Assembly: GCF_001270495.1 (NCBI RefSeq)
Contig: NZ_LGUR01000225.1
Coordinates: 1 to 63,814 of the forward strand
Source: Streptomyces viridochromogenes
GTDB lineage: Bacteria; Actinomycetota; Actinomycetes; Streptomycetales; Streptomycetaceae
DNA: 63,814 bases
Direction of reading: 5' to 3'
The notes under the pieces were generated by a model, which ran no database searches, was not told where the DNA came from, and saw only the letters and a program-made list of their open reading frames with translations. Positions 8,216-18,393 of this stretch are shown piece after piece (positions within the stretch are counted from its first letter, which is position 1; each line of letters starts with the position of its first letter). The translations under genes and the position numbers were made by a program.

Positions 8216-11170
8216 TCAGTCCTCAAGTGAGGTGAGGGCCTTTCCGATGAGCGCCTTGCGGTCGGCCGCCGAGGTGACGTGTTCCAGACCGAAGCCCAGC
8301 AGCACCGTGTCGTCCGTGGTGACCGCACCGTACGTCTGGAAGAGCGCCCCGGTGCGCGCCCAGTCCTTGAGGACGGCAGGGCTGCCCGCGGGCGGGCCGC
8401 TCACCTTCCAGGCGCCGAGCGATGTCTCGTAGCCCTCGGTCTCGGTGGCCGTGCCGCCGACGACGAGCGAGGTCTCGTCGGCGAGGACGCCGTGGCCTCC
8501 GGTGCTCGGGTCGGTGACATAGCTGATCGAGAGCTCGACCGACTTTCCGGCGTAGGCGCTCAGGTCGAACCCGACCTGCTCCCAGCCGTCGGAGGCGCCG
8601 GTGAGCGCGTTCCACTGGCCGCTGCTGCCGCTGGCGGTGCACCCGCTCGTCGCCACGGTGAGGTAGTGGTTCAGCCAGGGGTGCACTTCCGCGTAGAACC
8701 CGGCCTCGCAGTCCGCGGGCACGGTGGCGCTGGTGGCACCGCCCGTCTCGGGGAGTGTCGTCCAGTCCTCGGCCCCGGTGGTGTGGGCCTCGATCAGGAC
8801 GTTGTCGTAGCCGGGCTCGACGTCCCACAGCAACTGGGTGCGCAGGGTCGGCTTCTGCGCCGCACTCACTCCGGTGAGGTCGACGGTCCTGGTCAGCCGC
8901 TTGTAGGCGTCGTCGGTGTGGACGGCGGCCGCCATGGAGGAACCCGCGTACGGGCCGTACGGGTTGACGGTCCCGGCGAACTGGCCCGCGCCCGAGCCGG
9001 CGAACTGCGGGTACGTCTCGGCGGGGAGCTCGTCCGAGGTGACGCTGTACGCCCCGGCCTTGTCGAGCGGGTTGCCGGTCGCCTCGCCGAGCGGGCCGGT
9101 GAAGCCGCCGAGTTTGCCGGAGCCGGTGAAGCCGGTGACCCCGGGAATCGACGTACGGGAGTAGGCGCCCAGGTAGTACTGGCTGAAGTCGTCCGACGGG
9201 GTGCCGCCACCGAGGTCGACGCTGCCGCCGGCCTGCTCGCCGGCCTCCATCAGCTTGCCGCCCTCGTTGAGGTAGGCGCGCAGCTGGAGTTGGGTGGCGT
9301 TGCCCGGGACGTTCGCGCCCGTGTAGTGGACGACGGTGTCGAAGTGGCCCAGCACGCCGAGCGCGTCGGGCGCGCCCTGAGTGGCGACGTCCCAGACGAT
9401 CGCCCTGCGGCCGTTGGCCTTGAGCGCGTCGACGTACTTCTGCGCGTGCGCCGCGGTGGCGCCTTCCTCGGCGACCACGAGGACGTCCGCGCGCGGCCGT
9501 TCGGCCACGGTGTAGGTGAAGTGCTCGCTGGAGACGGGTTTTCCGCTCTTCGTCTCGCCGGTGTACCACACCTCGACCTTGTCACCCGGGTCGCCGTCCG
9601 CGACCTTGGCCCGGTACTCGTCGAAGTAGAGGTTGTCCTCACCGCCGTACGTCTCGCCGCCCTTCCAGGGCCGCAGCGCCATGTCCTCCGTACGGCCGCC
9701 GTTGACGCGGTACTTGAGCTCCTTGTCGCGCACGGACTTGCGTACGACGACGGAGACCTCCTGGTCGGCGCCGCGGGAGTACGACGTGGTGAAGGGTGCC
9801 GGGGTGAAGTCGGCGGCGCTCAGGCCGACCGCTGACTTCGGCTGGTCGGGCTTGGCTGCGGACTCGGCGACGGAGAGCGCGAACGGGACGTTCTTGGCGA
9901 ACTCCTGCTGGATCAGCTTCTCGTCGTCGGGGAAGTTGAAGACCGACTGGCAGTCCCGCGCGTTCCACTGGTCGTTCGGGTCGATGTTCGACGCGGTCTG
10001 GCAGGTCGACATCTCGGGCGTGAACATCGCGATGCCGTTGACGTTCGAGGCGTGTCCGTCGGCCTCGCCGTTGGTGGTGTACAGCTCCGAGGAGACCTGC
10101 GGGTGGTAGCCGGGGACCGCGGGGTTGTCCGGCGTGCCGGCGAGCGCCTTGTAGAGGACGTCGTCCGGGCTGTTCGTGGCGACCTGCCAGCCGACGCCGT
10201 AGAGGATGAGCTCGGCCGCGGAGTGGTAGTTGATGCCGTAGTCGAAGCCGATACGGCGCTCAAAGGCGTCCAGCGCCTTGGTCTCCGGCTCGGAGCCCGG
10301 GGACGCGCCGCGGTAGGTCTCGCTGGTGGAACTGGGGGACGAACCCTCGTCGTCGTAGCCCCACTTGTAGGGGAAGTTGCGGTTGAGGTCGACGCCGTCA
10401 CCGGTGCTGATGGCGCCGTCGCCGTTGATGTCGCGCAGGTTCTTGCGCCACAGGCGGGTACTGGAGTCCTTGAACGTGTGGTCGTAGCCGTCGGGGTTGG
10501 CCGAGAGGACGAACCACAGCTCGGTCGAGTCGACGACCTTCTTGACGCGCTTGTCCGTCCTGTAGTTGTCCAGGTAGTGGTGCATCAGGCGCCGGGTCAT
10601 CTCCGGCGTGATCCACTCACGCGCGTGCTGGTTGGAGAGGTAGAGGACGGAGGGCTTGGAGCCGTCCTTCGTCTTCCTGGCGTTCTTGGTGAGCTTGAGC
10701 GCCAGGATGTCCTGCCCGTTGACCGTCTTGCCGATGGAGACGACCTTGGTGAGGCCGGGGTTCTCCTGTCCGGTCCGGAGGATCTCCTCCTTGAGGCCCC
10801 CGCTTCCGCTGTACGGGCGGTACACGCCCTCGGCGGCCTTGTCGGTGCGGGCCTCGGCCTTGGCGGAGAGGTTGTGCTCGGTGAGTTCGACGCCCTTCTT
10901 CTCCAGCTTCTTGGCCTGGTCGTCGGTGAGGTAGACCTCGACGGTGGCCGTGCCCTTCTCGGGCGCCTGCTCACTGAGTTCGTGTCCGTCCTGGCCGGCC
11001 GCCAACAGCAGGGGTATCTGCTTCTTGGTGACCTCGGCGCGGAAGACCTTGACCTCGTTCGGGTCGGTGTCCCGCGAACTTTCTTGCTGGGCCTGGGCGA
11101 TGGGTGCGATGCTCGCTCCGCCGATCAGGAGCGCGCCGACAGCGAGGATCGATCTCGCTCTATGTCTCAT
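8216..11170 (-). CDS. Secreted zinc carboxypeptidase, M14 family
   Basis: A large exported metallopeptidase of 984 residues. An N-terminal signal peptide (MRHRARSILAVGALLIG, cleavage probably near AQA) leads to the M14 domain. Zinc ligands His182 and Glu185 (QHAREW) and His316 (NYHSAAE) are present, with Glu386 in FTPEMS as the likely catalytic residue. An acidic EF-hand-like loop (DINGDGAISTGDGVD, 247-261) is inserted in the domain. The roughly 560-residue C-terminal part is unassigned and looks like beta-rich domains. The ATG at 11170 is chosen since the signal peptide starts there and GGGGGG precedes it; an open frame extends 17 codons upstream. It is probably a single-gene unit secreted to digest peptides. 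Confidence 0.9.
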   Translation of the reverse strand: MRHRARSILAVGALLIGGASIAPIAQAQQESSRDTDPNEVKVFRAEVTKKQIPLLLAAGQDGHELSEQAPEKGTATVEVYLTDDQAKKLEKKGVELTEHNLSAKAEARTDKAAEGVYRPYSGSGGLKEEILRTGQENPGLTKVVSIGKTVNGQDILALKLTKNARKTKDGSKPSVLYLSNQHAREWITPEMTRRLMHHYLDNYRTDKRVKKVVDSTELWFVLSANPDGYDHTFKDSSTRLWRKNLRDINGDGAISTGDGVDLNRNFPYKWGYDDEGSSPSSTSETYRGASPGSEPETKALDAFERRIGFDYGINYHSAAELILYGVGWQVATNSPDDVLYKALAGTPDNPAVPGYHPQVSSELYTTNGEADGHASNVNGIAMFTPEMSTCQTASNIDPNDQWNARDCQSVFNFPDDEKLIQQEFAKNVPFALSVAESAAKPDQPKSAVGLSAADFTPAPFTTSYSRGADQEVSVVVRKSVRDKELKYRVNGGRTEDMALRPWKGGETYGGEDNLYFDEYRAKVADGDPGDKVEVWYTGETKSGKPVSSEHFTYTVAERPRADVLVVAEEGATAAHAQKYVDALKANGRRAIVWDVATQGAPDALGVLGHFDTVVHYTGANVPGNATQLQLRAYLNEGGKLMEAGEQAGGSVDLGGGTPSDDFSQYYLGAYSRTSIPGVTGFTGSGKLGGFTGPLGEATGNPLDKAGAYSVTSDELPAETYPQFAGSGAGQFAGTVNPYGPYAGSSMAAAVHTDDAYKRLTRTVDLTGVSAAQKPTLRTQLLWDVEPGYDNVLIEAHTTGAEDWTTLPETGGATSATVPADCEAGFYAEVHPWLNHYLTVATSGCTASGSSGQWNALTGASDGWEQVGFDLSAYAGKSVELSISYVTDPSTGGHGVLADETSLVVGGTATETEGYETSLGAWKVSGPPAGSPAVLKDWARTGALFQTYGAVTTDDTVLLGFGLEHVTSAADRKALIGKALTSLED

Positions 11171-11266
11171 GAACCCCCCTAGCAGTGTTTCGCCACAGCG
11201 GCGAATGACTGCCAGGCTCATGCCACTTCACGGCGCAGTCAAGAGTGCCGCGAAGACTGCCAAAGA

Positions 11267-11301
11267 CCGGTGCCGACGTCCCAAATCGACGTCGGCACCG
11301 G
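11267..11301. terminator. Terminator after whiA
   Basis: A perfect 14-bp inverted repeat (11267-11280 with 11288-11301), loop 7 nt, just downstream of the whiA stop. It ends the uvrC-rapZ-yvcK-whiA operon. Confidence 0.8.
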
Positions 11302-11321
11302 CAGGTTGACGATCTCTGATG

Positions 11322-12311
11322 TCAGCCGACGAGGTTGTCCGCCAGCTCCTCGCCGAGGTTGGCCTCCGTGCCCGGAATGCCGAGGTCCTGGGCCCGCTTG
11401 TCGGCCATGGCCAACAGCCGGCGGATCCGGCCGGCGACGGCGTCCTTGGTCAGCGGCGGGTCGGCGAGCGCGCCCAGCTCTTCGAGGGATGCCTGCTTGT
11501 GCTCCATGCGCAGGCGCCCGGCGGCGGCGAGGTGCTCGGGAACCTCCTCGCCGAGGATCTCCAGGGCGCGCTGGACCCGCGCACCGGCGGCGACAGCGGC
11601 GCGCGCGGAGCGGCGGAGGTTGGCGTCGTCGAAGTTGGCGAGGCGGTTCGCCGTGGCGCGGACCTCGCGGCGCATCCGGCGCTCCTCCCAGGCCAGCACG
11701 GACTCGTGCGCGCCGAGCCGGGTCAGCAGCGCCCCGATCGCGTCGCCGTCCCGGACGACCACGCGGTCCACGCCGCGCACCTCGCGGGCCTTGGCGGCGA
11801 TCGACAGCCGACGGGCCGCGCCGACCAGGGCGAGCGCGGCCTCGGGGCCCGGGCAGGTCACTTCGAGGGAGGAGGAGCGGCCGGGCTCGGTGAGCGAGCC
11901 GTGCGCCAGGAAGGCACCGCGCCAGGCGGCCTCGGCGTCACAGGTGGCTCCGGAGACCACCTGCGGGGGCAGACCGCGGATCGGGCGCCCGCGCCCGTCG
12001 ACCAGACCGGTCTGGCGAGCCAGCTGGTCACCGCCCGCGACCACACGCACGACGTAACGCGAGCCGCGACGCAGCCCGCCCGGCGCCATCACGATCAGCT
12101 CGGAGCTGTGGCCGAAGATCTCCAGGATGTCCCGCTTGAGACGACGGGCCGCCATCGCGGTGTCCAACTCCGCCTCGATCACGATGCGCCCGCTGACCAG
12201 GTGGAGGCCGCCGGCGAACCGCAGAATGGCGGAGACCTCCGCCTTCCTGCAGCAGGTCCGGGTGACGGGGAGCCGGGAGATCTCATCCTTCACCGCTGCC
12301 GTCATCGCCAT
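11322..12311 (-). CDS. whiA: Sporulation regulator WhiA
   Basis: A DNA-binding regulator required, with WhiB, for sporulation septation in Streptomyces aerial hyphae. The 329 residues consist of a N-terminal LAGLIDADG-homing-endonuclease-like domain (about 1-220) and a C-terminal helix-turn-helix ([19 protein letters not shown]). The sequence begins [19 protein letters not shown] as in other Streptomyces. The ATG at 12311 follows GGAAGG by 8 nt. It overlaps yvcK by 10 nt, so it is translationally coupled and is the last gene of the operon. A separate WhiA-autoregulated promoter, known in S. coelicolor, could lie inside yvcK but was not identified. Confidence 0.97.
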   Translation of the reverse strand: MAMTAAVKDEISRLPVTRTCCRKAEVSAILRFAGGLHLVSGRIVIEAELDTAMAARRLKRDILEIFGHSSELIVMAPGGLRRGSRYVVRVVAGGDQLARQTGLVDGRGRPIRGLPPQVVSGATCDAEAAWRGAFLAHGSLTEPGRSSSLEVTCPGPEAALALVGAARRLSIAAKAREVRGVDRVVVRDGDAIGALLTRLGAHESVLAWEERRMRREVRATANRLANFDDANLRRSARAAVAAGARVQRALEILGEEVPEHLAAAGRLRMEHKQASLEELGALADPPLTKDAVAGRIRRLLAMADKRAQDLGIPGTEANLGEELADNLVG

Positions 12312-13369
12312 GGGCCGATCCTTCCATGCATCCGAAAAATACGGTCGTACGCGGCGGCGAGCAGCTCCGGGTCGTGCCGGGGCGTCCCGTCCGTCCGGGC
12401 CACCGGGGCCAGCTCGACCGCGGCACCGAGCCGCTTGGCGGCCTCGGTGAGCACATCCCGGTCCGGCACGGCGGCCTCGTCGGCCAGCACCACGTCCAGG
12501 GCGAGTTTAGGGGCGTGTCGTCCCAAAACCTCCAAATGACGCTGCGGTGAGAAGCCTTCGGTTTCTCCCGGCTGCGGGGCGAGGTTCAGGGAGAGTACCC
12601 GGCGCGCCTTCGTCTCGGTGAGGGCGTCCAGGAGTTCGGGCACGAGCAGGTGCGGGATGACGGAGGAGAACCAGGACCCGGGGCCGAGCACCACCCAGTC
12701 CGCGTCCCGGACGGCGGCGACGGCCTCCGGAACGGCGGGCGGGTCGGACGGTACGACGTGCACCGACTGGACCTCACCGGGGGTGAGGGCGACGTTGGCC
12801 TGGCCGCGGATGGTGTCGACGGCCTCGGGATGGTCCGGATCGTGCCCCTTGACCAGGGCCTGGAGTTCCAGCGGCACGGCCGACATGGGCAGTACGCGCC
12901 CGTGCGCGCCGAGCAGCTTGCCGACCAGGTCGAGGGCCTGGACGTGGTCGCCGAGCTGCTCCCACAGGGCGACGATCAGCAGGTTGCCGACCGCGTGGTC
13001 GTGCAGGTCGCCCTGGGAGTGGAAGCGGTGCTGGATGACGCGGGCCCAGGTCTGACCCCAGTCGTCGTCGCCGCACAGCGCGGCCAGCGCCTTGCGCAGA
13101 TCACCGGGCGGCAGCACGCCCAGCTCGTCGCGCAGGCGCCCGCTGGAGCCGCCGTCGTCGGCCACGGTGACGACGGCGGTGAGGTCGCCGGTGATCCGGC
13201 GCAGCGCGGCGAGCGAGGCGGACAGCCCCATGCCGCCGCCGAGGGCGACGACCTTGGGCTGGGTGCCCCGGCGGCGTGGTCTGCCACCGCGGGCCTCGGC
13301 GGGCCGGCCGGCGCGTGACTCGGGCACCGCCCGGCGCAGCCTGCTCAGCCGCGGAGTACGTCCCGTCAT
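12302..13369 (-). CDS. yvcK: YvcK/CofD-like protein (gluconeogenesis factor family)
   Basis: A 355-residue protein of the YvcK branch of the CofD-like superfamily, linked in Bacillus and mycobacteria to UDP-sugar binding, cell shape and growth on gluconeogenic carbon. It shows the nucleotide-binding glycine motif [14 protein letters not shown] near residue 44, [16 protein letters not shown] near 69 and [11 protein letters not shown] near 87. A basic N-terminal extension of about 37 residues precedes the fold. The start overlaps the rapZ stop by 4 nt and the stop overlaps whiA by 10 nt. The rapZ-yvcK-whiA order is conserved in Gram-positive bacteria. Confidence 0.92.
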   Translation of the reverse strand: MTGRTPRLSRLRRAVPESRAGRPAEARGGRPRRRGTQPKVVALGGGMGLSASLAALRRITGDLTAVVTVADDGGSSGRLRDELGVLPPGDLRKALAALCGDDDWGQTWARVIQHRFHSQGDLHDHAVGNLLIVALWEQLGDHVQALDLVGKLLGAHGRVLPMSAVPLELQALVKGHDPDHPEAVDTIRGQANVALTPGEVQSVHVVPSDPPAVPEAVAAVRDADWVVLGPGSWFSSVIPHLLVPELLDALTETKARRVLSLNLAPQPGETEGFSPQRHLEVLGRHAPKLALDVVLADEAAVPDRDVLTEAAKRLGAAVELAPVARTDGTPRHDPELLAAAYDRIFRMHGRIGPWR

Positions 13370-14382
13370 TCCCGTCCCATGTCCCGGTGTACGACCACCG
13401 TCTCAACGCCCTGGGAGGCGAGGCGGGCGGCGAGCTTCTCGGAGGTGGCGACCGAGCGGTGCTTACCGCCGGTGCAGCCGACCGCGATGGTCACATACCG
13501 CTTGCCCTCGCGCCGGTATCCGGCCGCGATGAGCTGGAGCAGCTCGGAGTAGCGGTCGATGAACTCCTTCGCGCCGGGCTGGTTGAAGACGTACGCCGAC
13601 ACCTCCTCGTTGAGGCCGGTGAAGGGGCGCAGCTCCGGGACCCAGTGCGGGTTGGGCAGGAAGCGCATGTCCACGACCAGGTCGGCGTCGACCGGGAGGC
13701 CGTACTTGAAGCCGAAGGACATGACCGTCGCCCGCAGCTCGGGCTCCTCCTCGCCGGCGAACTGGGCGTCCATCTTGGCCCGCAGCTCGTGCACGTTGAG
13801 GCTGGAGGTGTCGATCACCAGGTCGGCGTCTCCGCGCAGCTCACGCAGCAGCTCACGCTCGGCGGCGATCCCGTCGACGATACGGCCGTCGCCCTGGAGG
13901 GGGTGCGGGCGGCGCACCGACTCGAAGCGGCGCACCAGGGCGTCGTCGGAGGACTCCAGGAAGACGATCCGGCGCGTCACACCCCGGGTGTCGAGGTCGG
14001 AGAGGGACTCGCGGAGGTTGTCGAAGAAGCGACGGCCGCGGACGTCGACGACCACCGCGATCCGCGCCACGTTGCCCTGGGAGCGGGCTCCGAGCTCCAC
14101 CATGGTGGGGATCAGCGCGGGCGGAAGGTTGTCGACGACGAACCAGCCGAGGTCCTCCAGACACTTGGCGGCCGTCGAGCGGCCGGCTCCGGACATACCG
14201 GAGATGATCACCAGCTCGGGGATGGCCGCTTCGGGGGCCCCGGCTGCATCGATGCCCGTACTCACCTGTGCTCCGTCTTCCTGGCGTGCGTCCTGCTGGG
14301 TGAGATCCTCGCCGCCCTTCCTCTGTGTTTCCTGAGCTTGTCGATCTCGCTCGGCTGTGGGCTGTGTCTCGTGCTCGCTCAT
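13366..14382 (-). CDS. rapZ: RapZ/YvcJ-family nucleotide-binding protein
   Basis: A 338-residue P-loop protein. In E. coli RapZ is the RNase adapter controlling GlmZ sRNA; in Bacillus YvcJ is a GTPase-like protein. An acidic N-terminal tail of about 55 residues precedes the P-loop. The Walker A motif reads [12 protein letters not shown], with Arg in place of the usual Lys, a variant I believe is common in actinobacteria. The C-terminal domain has the conserved [14 protein letters not shown] segment. It overlaps uvrC and yvcK by 4 nt each (ATGA). The target in Streptomyces is unknown. Confidence 0.92.
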   Translation of the reverse strand: MSEHETQPTAERDRQAQETQRKGGEDLTQQDARQEDGAQVSTGIDAAGAPEAAIPELVIISGMSGAGRSTAAKCLEDLGWFVVDNLPPALIPTMVELGARSQGNVARIAVVVDVRGRRFFDNLRESLSDLDTRGVTRRIVFLESSDDALVRRFESVRRPHPLQGDGRIVDGIAAERELLRELRGDADLVIDTSSLNVHELRAKMDAQFAGEEEPELRATVMSFGFKYGLPVDADLVVDMRFLPNPHWVPELRPFTGLNEEVSAYVFNQPGAKEFIDRYSELLQLIAAGYRREGKRYVTIAVGCTGGKHRSVATSEKLAARLASQGVETVVVHRDMGRE

Positions 14383-16499
14383 CGCTCCTGCCCCCGTCGT
14401 TCGTCCGGGGCGCCCGCGGACACGGGCTCCCCCGAGGTCTCCGCCGTCGTATCGGATTCCTCGTCTTCCATGATCTCTCCAGTCGCCGTGTTGACGGCGG
14501 GTGCGGCCGGGGCCGCCTGGGCGAGGGCCGCGGCGATCGTCTCGGCCGTCTTGCGACCTATGCCCGGAACCTCGCAGATCTGGTCGATTGTCGCGGATCG
14601 CAGCTTCTTCACCGAACCGAAGTGCTTGATCAGCGCCTGCTTGCGAGTCTCACCGAGGCCGGGGACGTCGTCCAGCGGGCTCGACCGGAAACGCTTGGCG
14701 CGCTTGGTGCGCTGGTAGGTGATCGCGAAGCGGTGGGCCTCGTCCCGGACGCGCTGGAGCAGATAGAGGCCCTCGCTGGTGCGGGGCAGGACGACCGGGT
14801 CGTCGTCGCCGGGCAGCCAGACCTCCTCCAGGCGCTTGGCCAGGCCACACACGGCGATGTCATCGATACCGAGCTCGTCAAGGGCCCGCTGGGCGGCCGC
14901 GACCTGCGGCTGTCCACCGTCGACGACGACCAGCTGCGGAGGGTAGGCGAAGCGCTTGGGGCGGCCCTCGTCGTCCTTGAGGCCGTCGGCCAGGGGAGCG
15001 GCGGCGGTGTCGGTGAGGGGACCACCGGAGGAGGTGAGGGGGCCGTCGGCGTCGGTGGCCGCGAGAGGGTTCTCGCCATCGGCCCACTCGCCCGTCCTCT
15101 CCTTCTCGGCGAGGTAGCGCTTGAAGCGGCGGGTGATCACCTCGTGCATGGAGCGGACGTCGTCCTGGCCTTCGAAGCCCTTGATCTGGAAACGGCGGTA
15201 CTCGCTCTTGCGCTGCAGCCCGTCCTCGAAGACGACCATGGAGGCCACGACGTCGTCGCCCTGGAGGTGGGAGATGTCGTAGCACTCGATCCTGAGCGGG
15301 GCGCTGTCCAGGTCGAGGGCGTCGGCGATCTCCTCCAGGGCACGCGAGCGCGTGGTCAGGTCGGAGGCGCGCTTGGTCTTGTGCAGGACGAGGGCCTGCT
15401 GGGCATTGCGCTCGACGGTCTCCATGAGGGCGCGTTTGTCGCCGCGCTGGGGGATGCGCAGGGAGACGTTGGAGCCGCGGCGCCCGGTCAGCCATTCCTG
15501 CACCGGCTCCAGCGGGTCGGGCAGGGCCGGGACGAGGACCTCCTTGGGCACGGCGTCCCCGGTCTCCTCGCCGTAGAGCTGCTGGAGGGCGTGCTCGACG
15601 AGGGCGCCGGTGGTGATCTCCTCCACCTTGTCGGTGACCCAGCCGCGCTGGCCGCGCACCCGGCCGCCGCGGACGTGGAAGATCTGCACAGCCGCTTCGA
15701 GCTCGTCCTCGGCGACCGCAATGAGGTCGGCGTCGGTCGCGTCGGCGAGCACGACCGCGTTCTTCTCCATGGCCTTCTTCAGCGCCTCGATGTCGTCGCG
15801 CAGGCGGGCGGCCCGCTCGTACTCCATCTCGTCGGCCGCCTCCATCATCTGCTTCTCCAGGCGGCGCAGATAGGTGCCCGTGCGGCCGGTCATGAAGTCG
15901 CAGAACTCCTCGGCCAGTTCGCGGTGCTCCTCGTCGGAGACGCGCCCCACGCACGGGGCGGAGCACTTGCCGATGTAGCCGAGCAGGCAGGGGCGGCCGG
16001 TGCGGGAGGCGTTCTTGAAGACGCCGGCCGAGCAGGTGCGGACGGGGAAGACCCGCAGGAGGAGGTCGACGGTGTCCCGGATCGCCCACGCGTGCGCGTA
16101 CGGACCGAAGTACCTGACGCCCTTCTTCTTGTGACCGCGCATCACCTGCACCCGCGGGAACTGCTCGTTCATCGTCACCGCGAGGTACGGGTAGCTCTTG
16201 TCGTCGCGGTACTTGACGTTGAACCGGGGGTCGTACTCCTTGATCCAGGAGTACTCCAGCTGGAGCGCCTCGACCTCCGTGGACACCACGGTCCACTCCA
16301 CGGACGCGGCCGTGGTGACCATGGACCGGGTGCGCGGGTGGAGGCCCGCCAGGTCCTGGAAGTAGTTCGCCAGGCGCTGGCGCAGGCTCTTCGCCTTTCC
16401 GACGTAGATCACCCGGCGGTGCTCGTCACGGAACCTGTACACCCCGGGAGAGTCGGGGATCTGTCCCGGCTTGGGGCGGTAGCTGGAGGGGTCGGCCAT
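14379..16499 (-). CDS. uvrC: Excinuclease ABC subunit C
   Basis: The dual-incision nuclease of nucleotide excision repair. The 706 residues comprise a GIY-YIG domain (PGVYRF...[14 protein letters not shown], residues 19-43), a Cys-containing segment ([10 protein letters not shown]), a UVR helix pair (about 205-240), an RNase-H-like nuclease domain with [18 protein letters not shown], and two helix-hairpin-helix motifs (about 610-670). A PafBC-type promoter (16507-16529) ends only 7 nt before the ATG, so the mRNA is predicted to be leaderless. It is the first gene of the uvrC-rapZ-yvcK-whiA operon, which ties DNA repair and the sporulation regulator to one promoter. Confidence 0.96.
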   Translation of the reverse strand: MADPSSYRPKPGQIPDSPGVYRFRDEHRRVIYVGKAKSLRQRLANYFQDLAGLHPRTRSMVTTAASVEWTVVSTEVEALQLEYSWIKEYDPRFNVKYRDDKSYPYLAVTMNEQFPRVQVMRGHKKKGVRYFGPYAHAWAIRDTVDLLLRVFPVRTCSAGVFKNASRTGRPCLLGYIGKCSAPCVGRVSDEEHRELAEEFCDFMTGRTGTYLRRLEKQMMEAADEMEYERAARLRDDIEALKKAMEKNAVVLADATDADLIAVAEDELEAAVQIFHVRGGRVRGQRGWVTDKVEEITTGALVEHALQQLYGEETGDAVPKEVLVPALPDPLEPVQEWLTGRRGSNVSLRIPQRGDKRALMETVERNAQQALVLHKTKRASDLTTRSRALEEIADALDLDSAPLRIECYDISHLQGDDVVASMVVFEDGLQRKSEYRRFQIKGFEGQDDVRSMHEVITRRFKRYLAEKERTGEWADGENPLAATDADGPLTSSGGPLTDTAAAPLADGLKDDEGRPKRFAYPPQLVVVDGGQPQVAAAQRALDELGIDDIAVCGLAKRLEEVWLPGDDDPVVLPRTSEGLYLLQRVRDEAHRFAITYQRTKRAKRFRSSPLDDVPGLGETRKQALIKHFGSVKKLRSATIDQICEVPGIGRKTAETIAAALAQAAPAAPAVNTATGEIMEDEESDTTAETSGEPVSAGAPDERRGQER

Positions 16500-16506
16500 G
16501 TCTCAC

Positions 16507-16529
16507 ACCCTACTGGCGAGCAGTGACAG
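16507..16529 (-). promoter_or_regulatory. RecA-NDp/PafBC-type promoter of uvrC
   Basis: Minus strand CTGTCACTG (16529-16521), 8 nt, TAGGGT (16512-16507), then 7 nt to the uvrC ATG. The -35 half differs from TTGTCAGTG at two positions, making it the weakest of the six copies. Confidence 0.6.
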
Positions 16530-16566
16530 ACCGGCGAGGCCGTGGACAACGGCCCGGCCGTCGGGC

Positions 16567-16955
16567 TCAGCGGTCCGCGACCCACGACACGTCTGCCGGC
16601 CGCGCCCCGGATTCCAGCAGGTGGCGGGCGATCCGCAGCGCCTCCGCGAGCGGCGCGGTGTCCACATCCGGGTACTCGTCACACTGCCCGTTCACGAACA
16701 CGTAGCCCCTCTTCGACCCTCGCCCCGGGGTCGGCGGCGTGCGCGCCGGGGTCGTCCTCGCCGTCGGTCGTCCTCGCCGTCGAGCAGCATCACCATCGCG
16801 TGTTCGGTGTTGCTCACCACCGCCAGACGGCGCCCCGAGGAACCGGTCAGCCACGTTTCGAGCAGGCTGCCGGAGATCCGTTCCCGCAGCAGACACACCG
16901 CGACGTCGGCCGTCAGTGGCCGAGCGTCGTCGCCGCACGCCGGAATCTCCCCCAT
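16567..16955 (-). pseudogene. Imm1-family immunity protein, broken
   Basis: Two out-of-frame halves together resemble Imm1 immunity proteins, which protect against deaminase-type polymorphic toxins. The N-terminal half starts MGEIPACGDDARP at 16955 and runs through LLETWLTGSSGRRLAVVSNT and AMVMLLDGEDD. The C-terminal half reads GYVFVNGQCDEYPDVDT...SWVADR, ending at 16567. Between them a 16-bp sequence is tandemly duplicated (16750-16781), shifting the frame; a further single-base shift lies near 16710-16740. Removing one repeat copy restores DPGAHAADPGA-like sequence. No toxin gene is adjacent. Confidence 0.65.
16750..16781. repeat. 16-bp perfect tandem duplication inside the Imm1 gene
   Basis: GGTCGTCCTCGCCGTC occurs twice back to back (16750-16765 and 16766-16781). 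Because 16 is not a multiple of three, it shifts the Imm1 frame. Confidence 0.95.
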
Positions 16956-17275
16956 GAGCGCGATCGCCCCACGCCCATCAGGACCACGGCTGCGGCTCCG
17001 CCGAGGCAATCACGCAGGTGGCGGGCCGGCGACGGACAACACCAGTACGAACAAGGTGACTTGAGAATGACACGTCGCGACTCGGCCAGGGTGCGGTGCT
17101 GTTGGGCATCAGGTGTTGTCGGGACTTGGTCAACACGCTTCAATGCGGGGGAACTCAGGGCCCTGAACGATCGGCGTTCGGATGTGAAGAACCCCGCCGC
17201 GCCGACGTAGTGGCCCCGATCAACCGCGCGACCCGGTCTGACCAGCCGTTGTGAACCCCACAGAAAGGCCCCTGC
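16956..17275. other. Intergenic, no gene recognised
   Basis: About 320 bp between the decayed Imm1 gene and the regulator at 17276. Short frames exist on both strands but none has a ribosome site or resembles a family I know. It should hold the promoter of the 17276 gene; no clear -35/-10 pair is visible. Confidence 0.5.
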
Positions 17276-18232
17276 ATGCCGCACGCCACACAGCACGCGG
17301 ACATCCCCGCCATCTCCACCGCGGAACTGGACACGGCCCTGCGAGGGGGCCCCTTCCATGTCGCTCTGCGCGCCGCGATAGCCGCCCGGGGACTGCCGTT
17401 GCAGCGCGTGCAGCACCACCTGTCCCGTCGTGGTGTGAAGGTCGGCGTCACCAGCCTGAGCTACTGGCAGCAGGGCGCCCGCCGGCCGCAGCGCCCCGAG
17501 TCACTGCGTGCGGTGCGGGCGCTGGAGGAGATCCTCCAGCTGCCGGAGGAGTCCCTGATCCGGCTGCTCGCCGAGGCCGACGACCACTCCGTCCTCCAGC
17601 GGCCGGCGGCCCGTTCCTACCGATCCCTGGTGGAAGCCTCGGGCGTCCTGGAGCAGCTGCTGGCCGACCTGGACTGCCCGATCGACGGCGGCCTGCACAC
17701 CCTCGCCCACCACGAGCGGGTACGGATCGGGGCACGCCGTGAGCTGGCGGGGCGCGAGTCGCACCACGTCGTGCGCGCCCATAAGGACGGCGTGGACCGC
17801 TTCGTCGCCGTCCACCACGGCGACCCCGGGTGCGTGCCGGAGCGCATGGCGGTGCACGCACTGGAGAACTGCCGCACGGGACGGGTCCGTTGGCACCACG
17901 CCACGGGGGTACTCGTGGCCGAGCTGCTCTTCGGCACGCGGCTGCGGGCGGGTGACACCTACCTCTTCCGTCACGGCGTCGAGGACGGGACGGCCGACGT
18001 GTCCCGCGAGTACGCCCGTGGCTTCCCTCTCGCGGGCGGCCAGTACGCCCTCCAGGTCCGCTTCGCCGAGAACACCCTCCCGGTCCGCTGCCACCGTTTC
18101 TCCCAGCACTCCGCGGCAGCCCCCCGCAGCGGCCGCCAGGGACTGGCCCTCAGCGGGCTGCACCGTTCCGTCCACCTGGTGGAGCCTCGGGTGCGGACGG
18201 GAATCGTGGGCATCGAGTGGGAGTGGGGGTGA
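17276..18232 (+). CDS. Putative helix-turn-helix regulator, orphan
   Basis: A 318-residue soluble protein. Residues 28-66 look like an XRE-type helix-turn-helix variant (LQRVQHHLSRRGVKVGVTSL, then SYWQQGARRPQRPESL). The rest has no family I can name; a His-rich middle (TLAHHERVRIGARRELAGRE, HHVVRAHKDGVDRF) and a beta-rich C-terminus suggest a ligand-sensing or oligomerising domain. The start is preceded by GAAAGG at 7 nt. It is transcribed alone, 269 bp before the LacI regulator. It appears to be a conserved Streptomyces hypothetical, judging from memory of similar N-termini. Confidence 0.65.
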   Translation: MPHATQHADIPAISTAELDTALRGGPFHVALRAAIAARGLPLQRVQHHLSRRGVKVGVTSLSYWQQGARRPQRPESLRAVRALEEILQLPEESLIRLLAEADDHSVLQRPAARSYRSLVEASGVLEQLLADLDCPIDGGLHTLAHHERVRIGARRELAGRESHHVVRAHKDGVDRFVAVHHGDPGCVPERMAVHALENCRTGRVRWHHATGVLVAELLFGTRLRAGDTYLFRHGVEDGTADVSREYARGFPLAGGQYALQVRFAENTLPVRCHRFSQHSAAAPRSGRQGLALSGLHRSVHLVEPRVRTGIVGIEWEWG

Positions 18233-18393
18233 GCCGACGCCGCGTCGCCGCCCGCCCGGCCCGCCCCGGCCCGCCCTCGGCCCGGTCGGCCCTCAGGTTC
18301 TGACCCGCGCACCGCCTGCCCCCCTTGGCACTCCCCTTGACAGTCGGGTTGGCACTCCCCCCTCGACAGTCGGTCCCGAAGGCAGTCGGGGTC

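Noticed and set aside
16905..16940. Possible seventh copy of the damage motif (CGTCAGTGG at about 16914)
   Set aside because: No TAnnnT follows at 8 nt, and it does not face a gene.
17041..17210. Short plus-strand frame starting MTRRDSARVRCC upstream of the 17276 regulator
   Set aside because: It has no ribosome site, no recognisable family and an unbiased composition.
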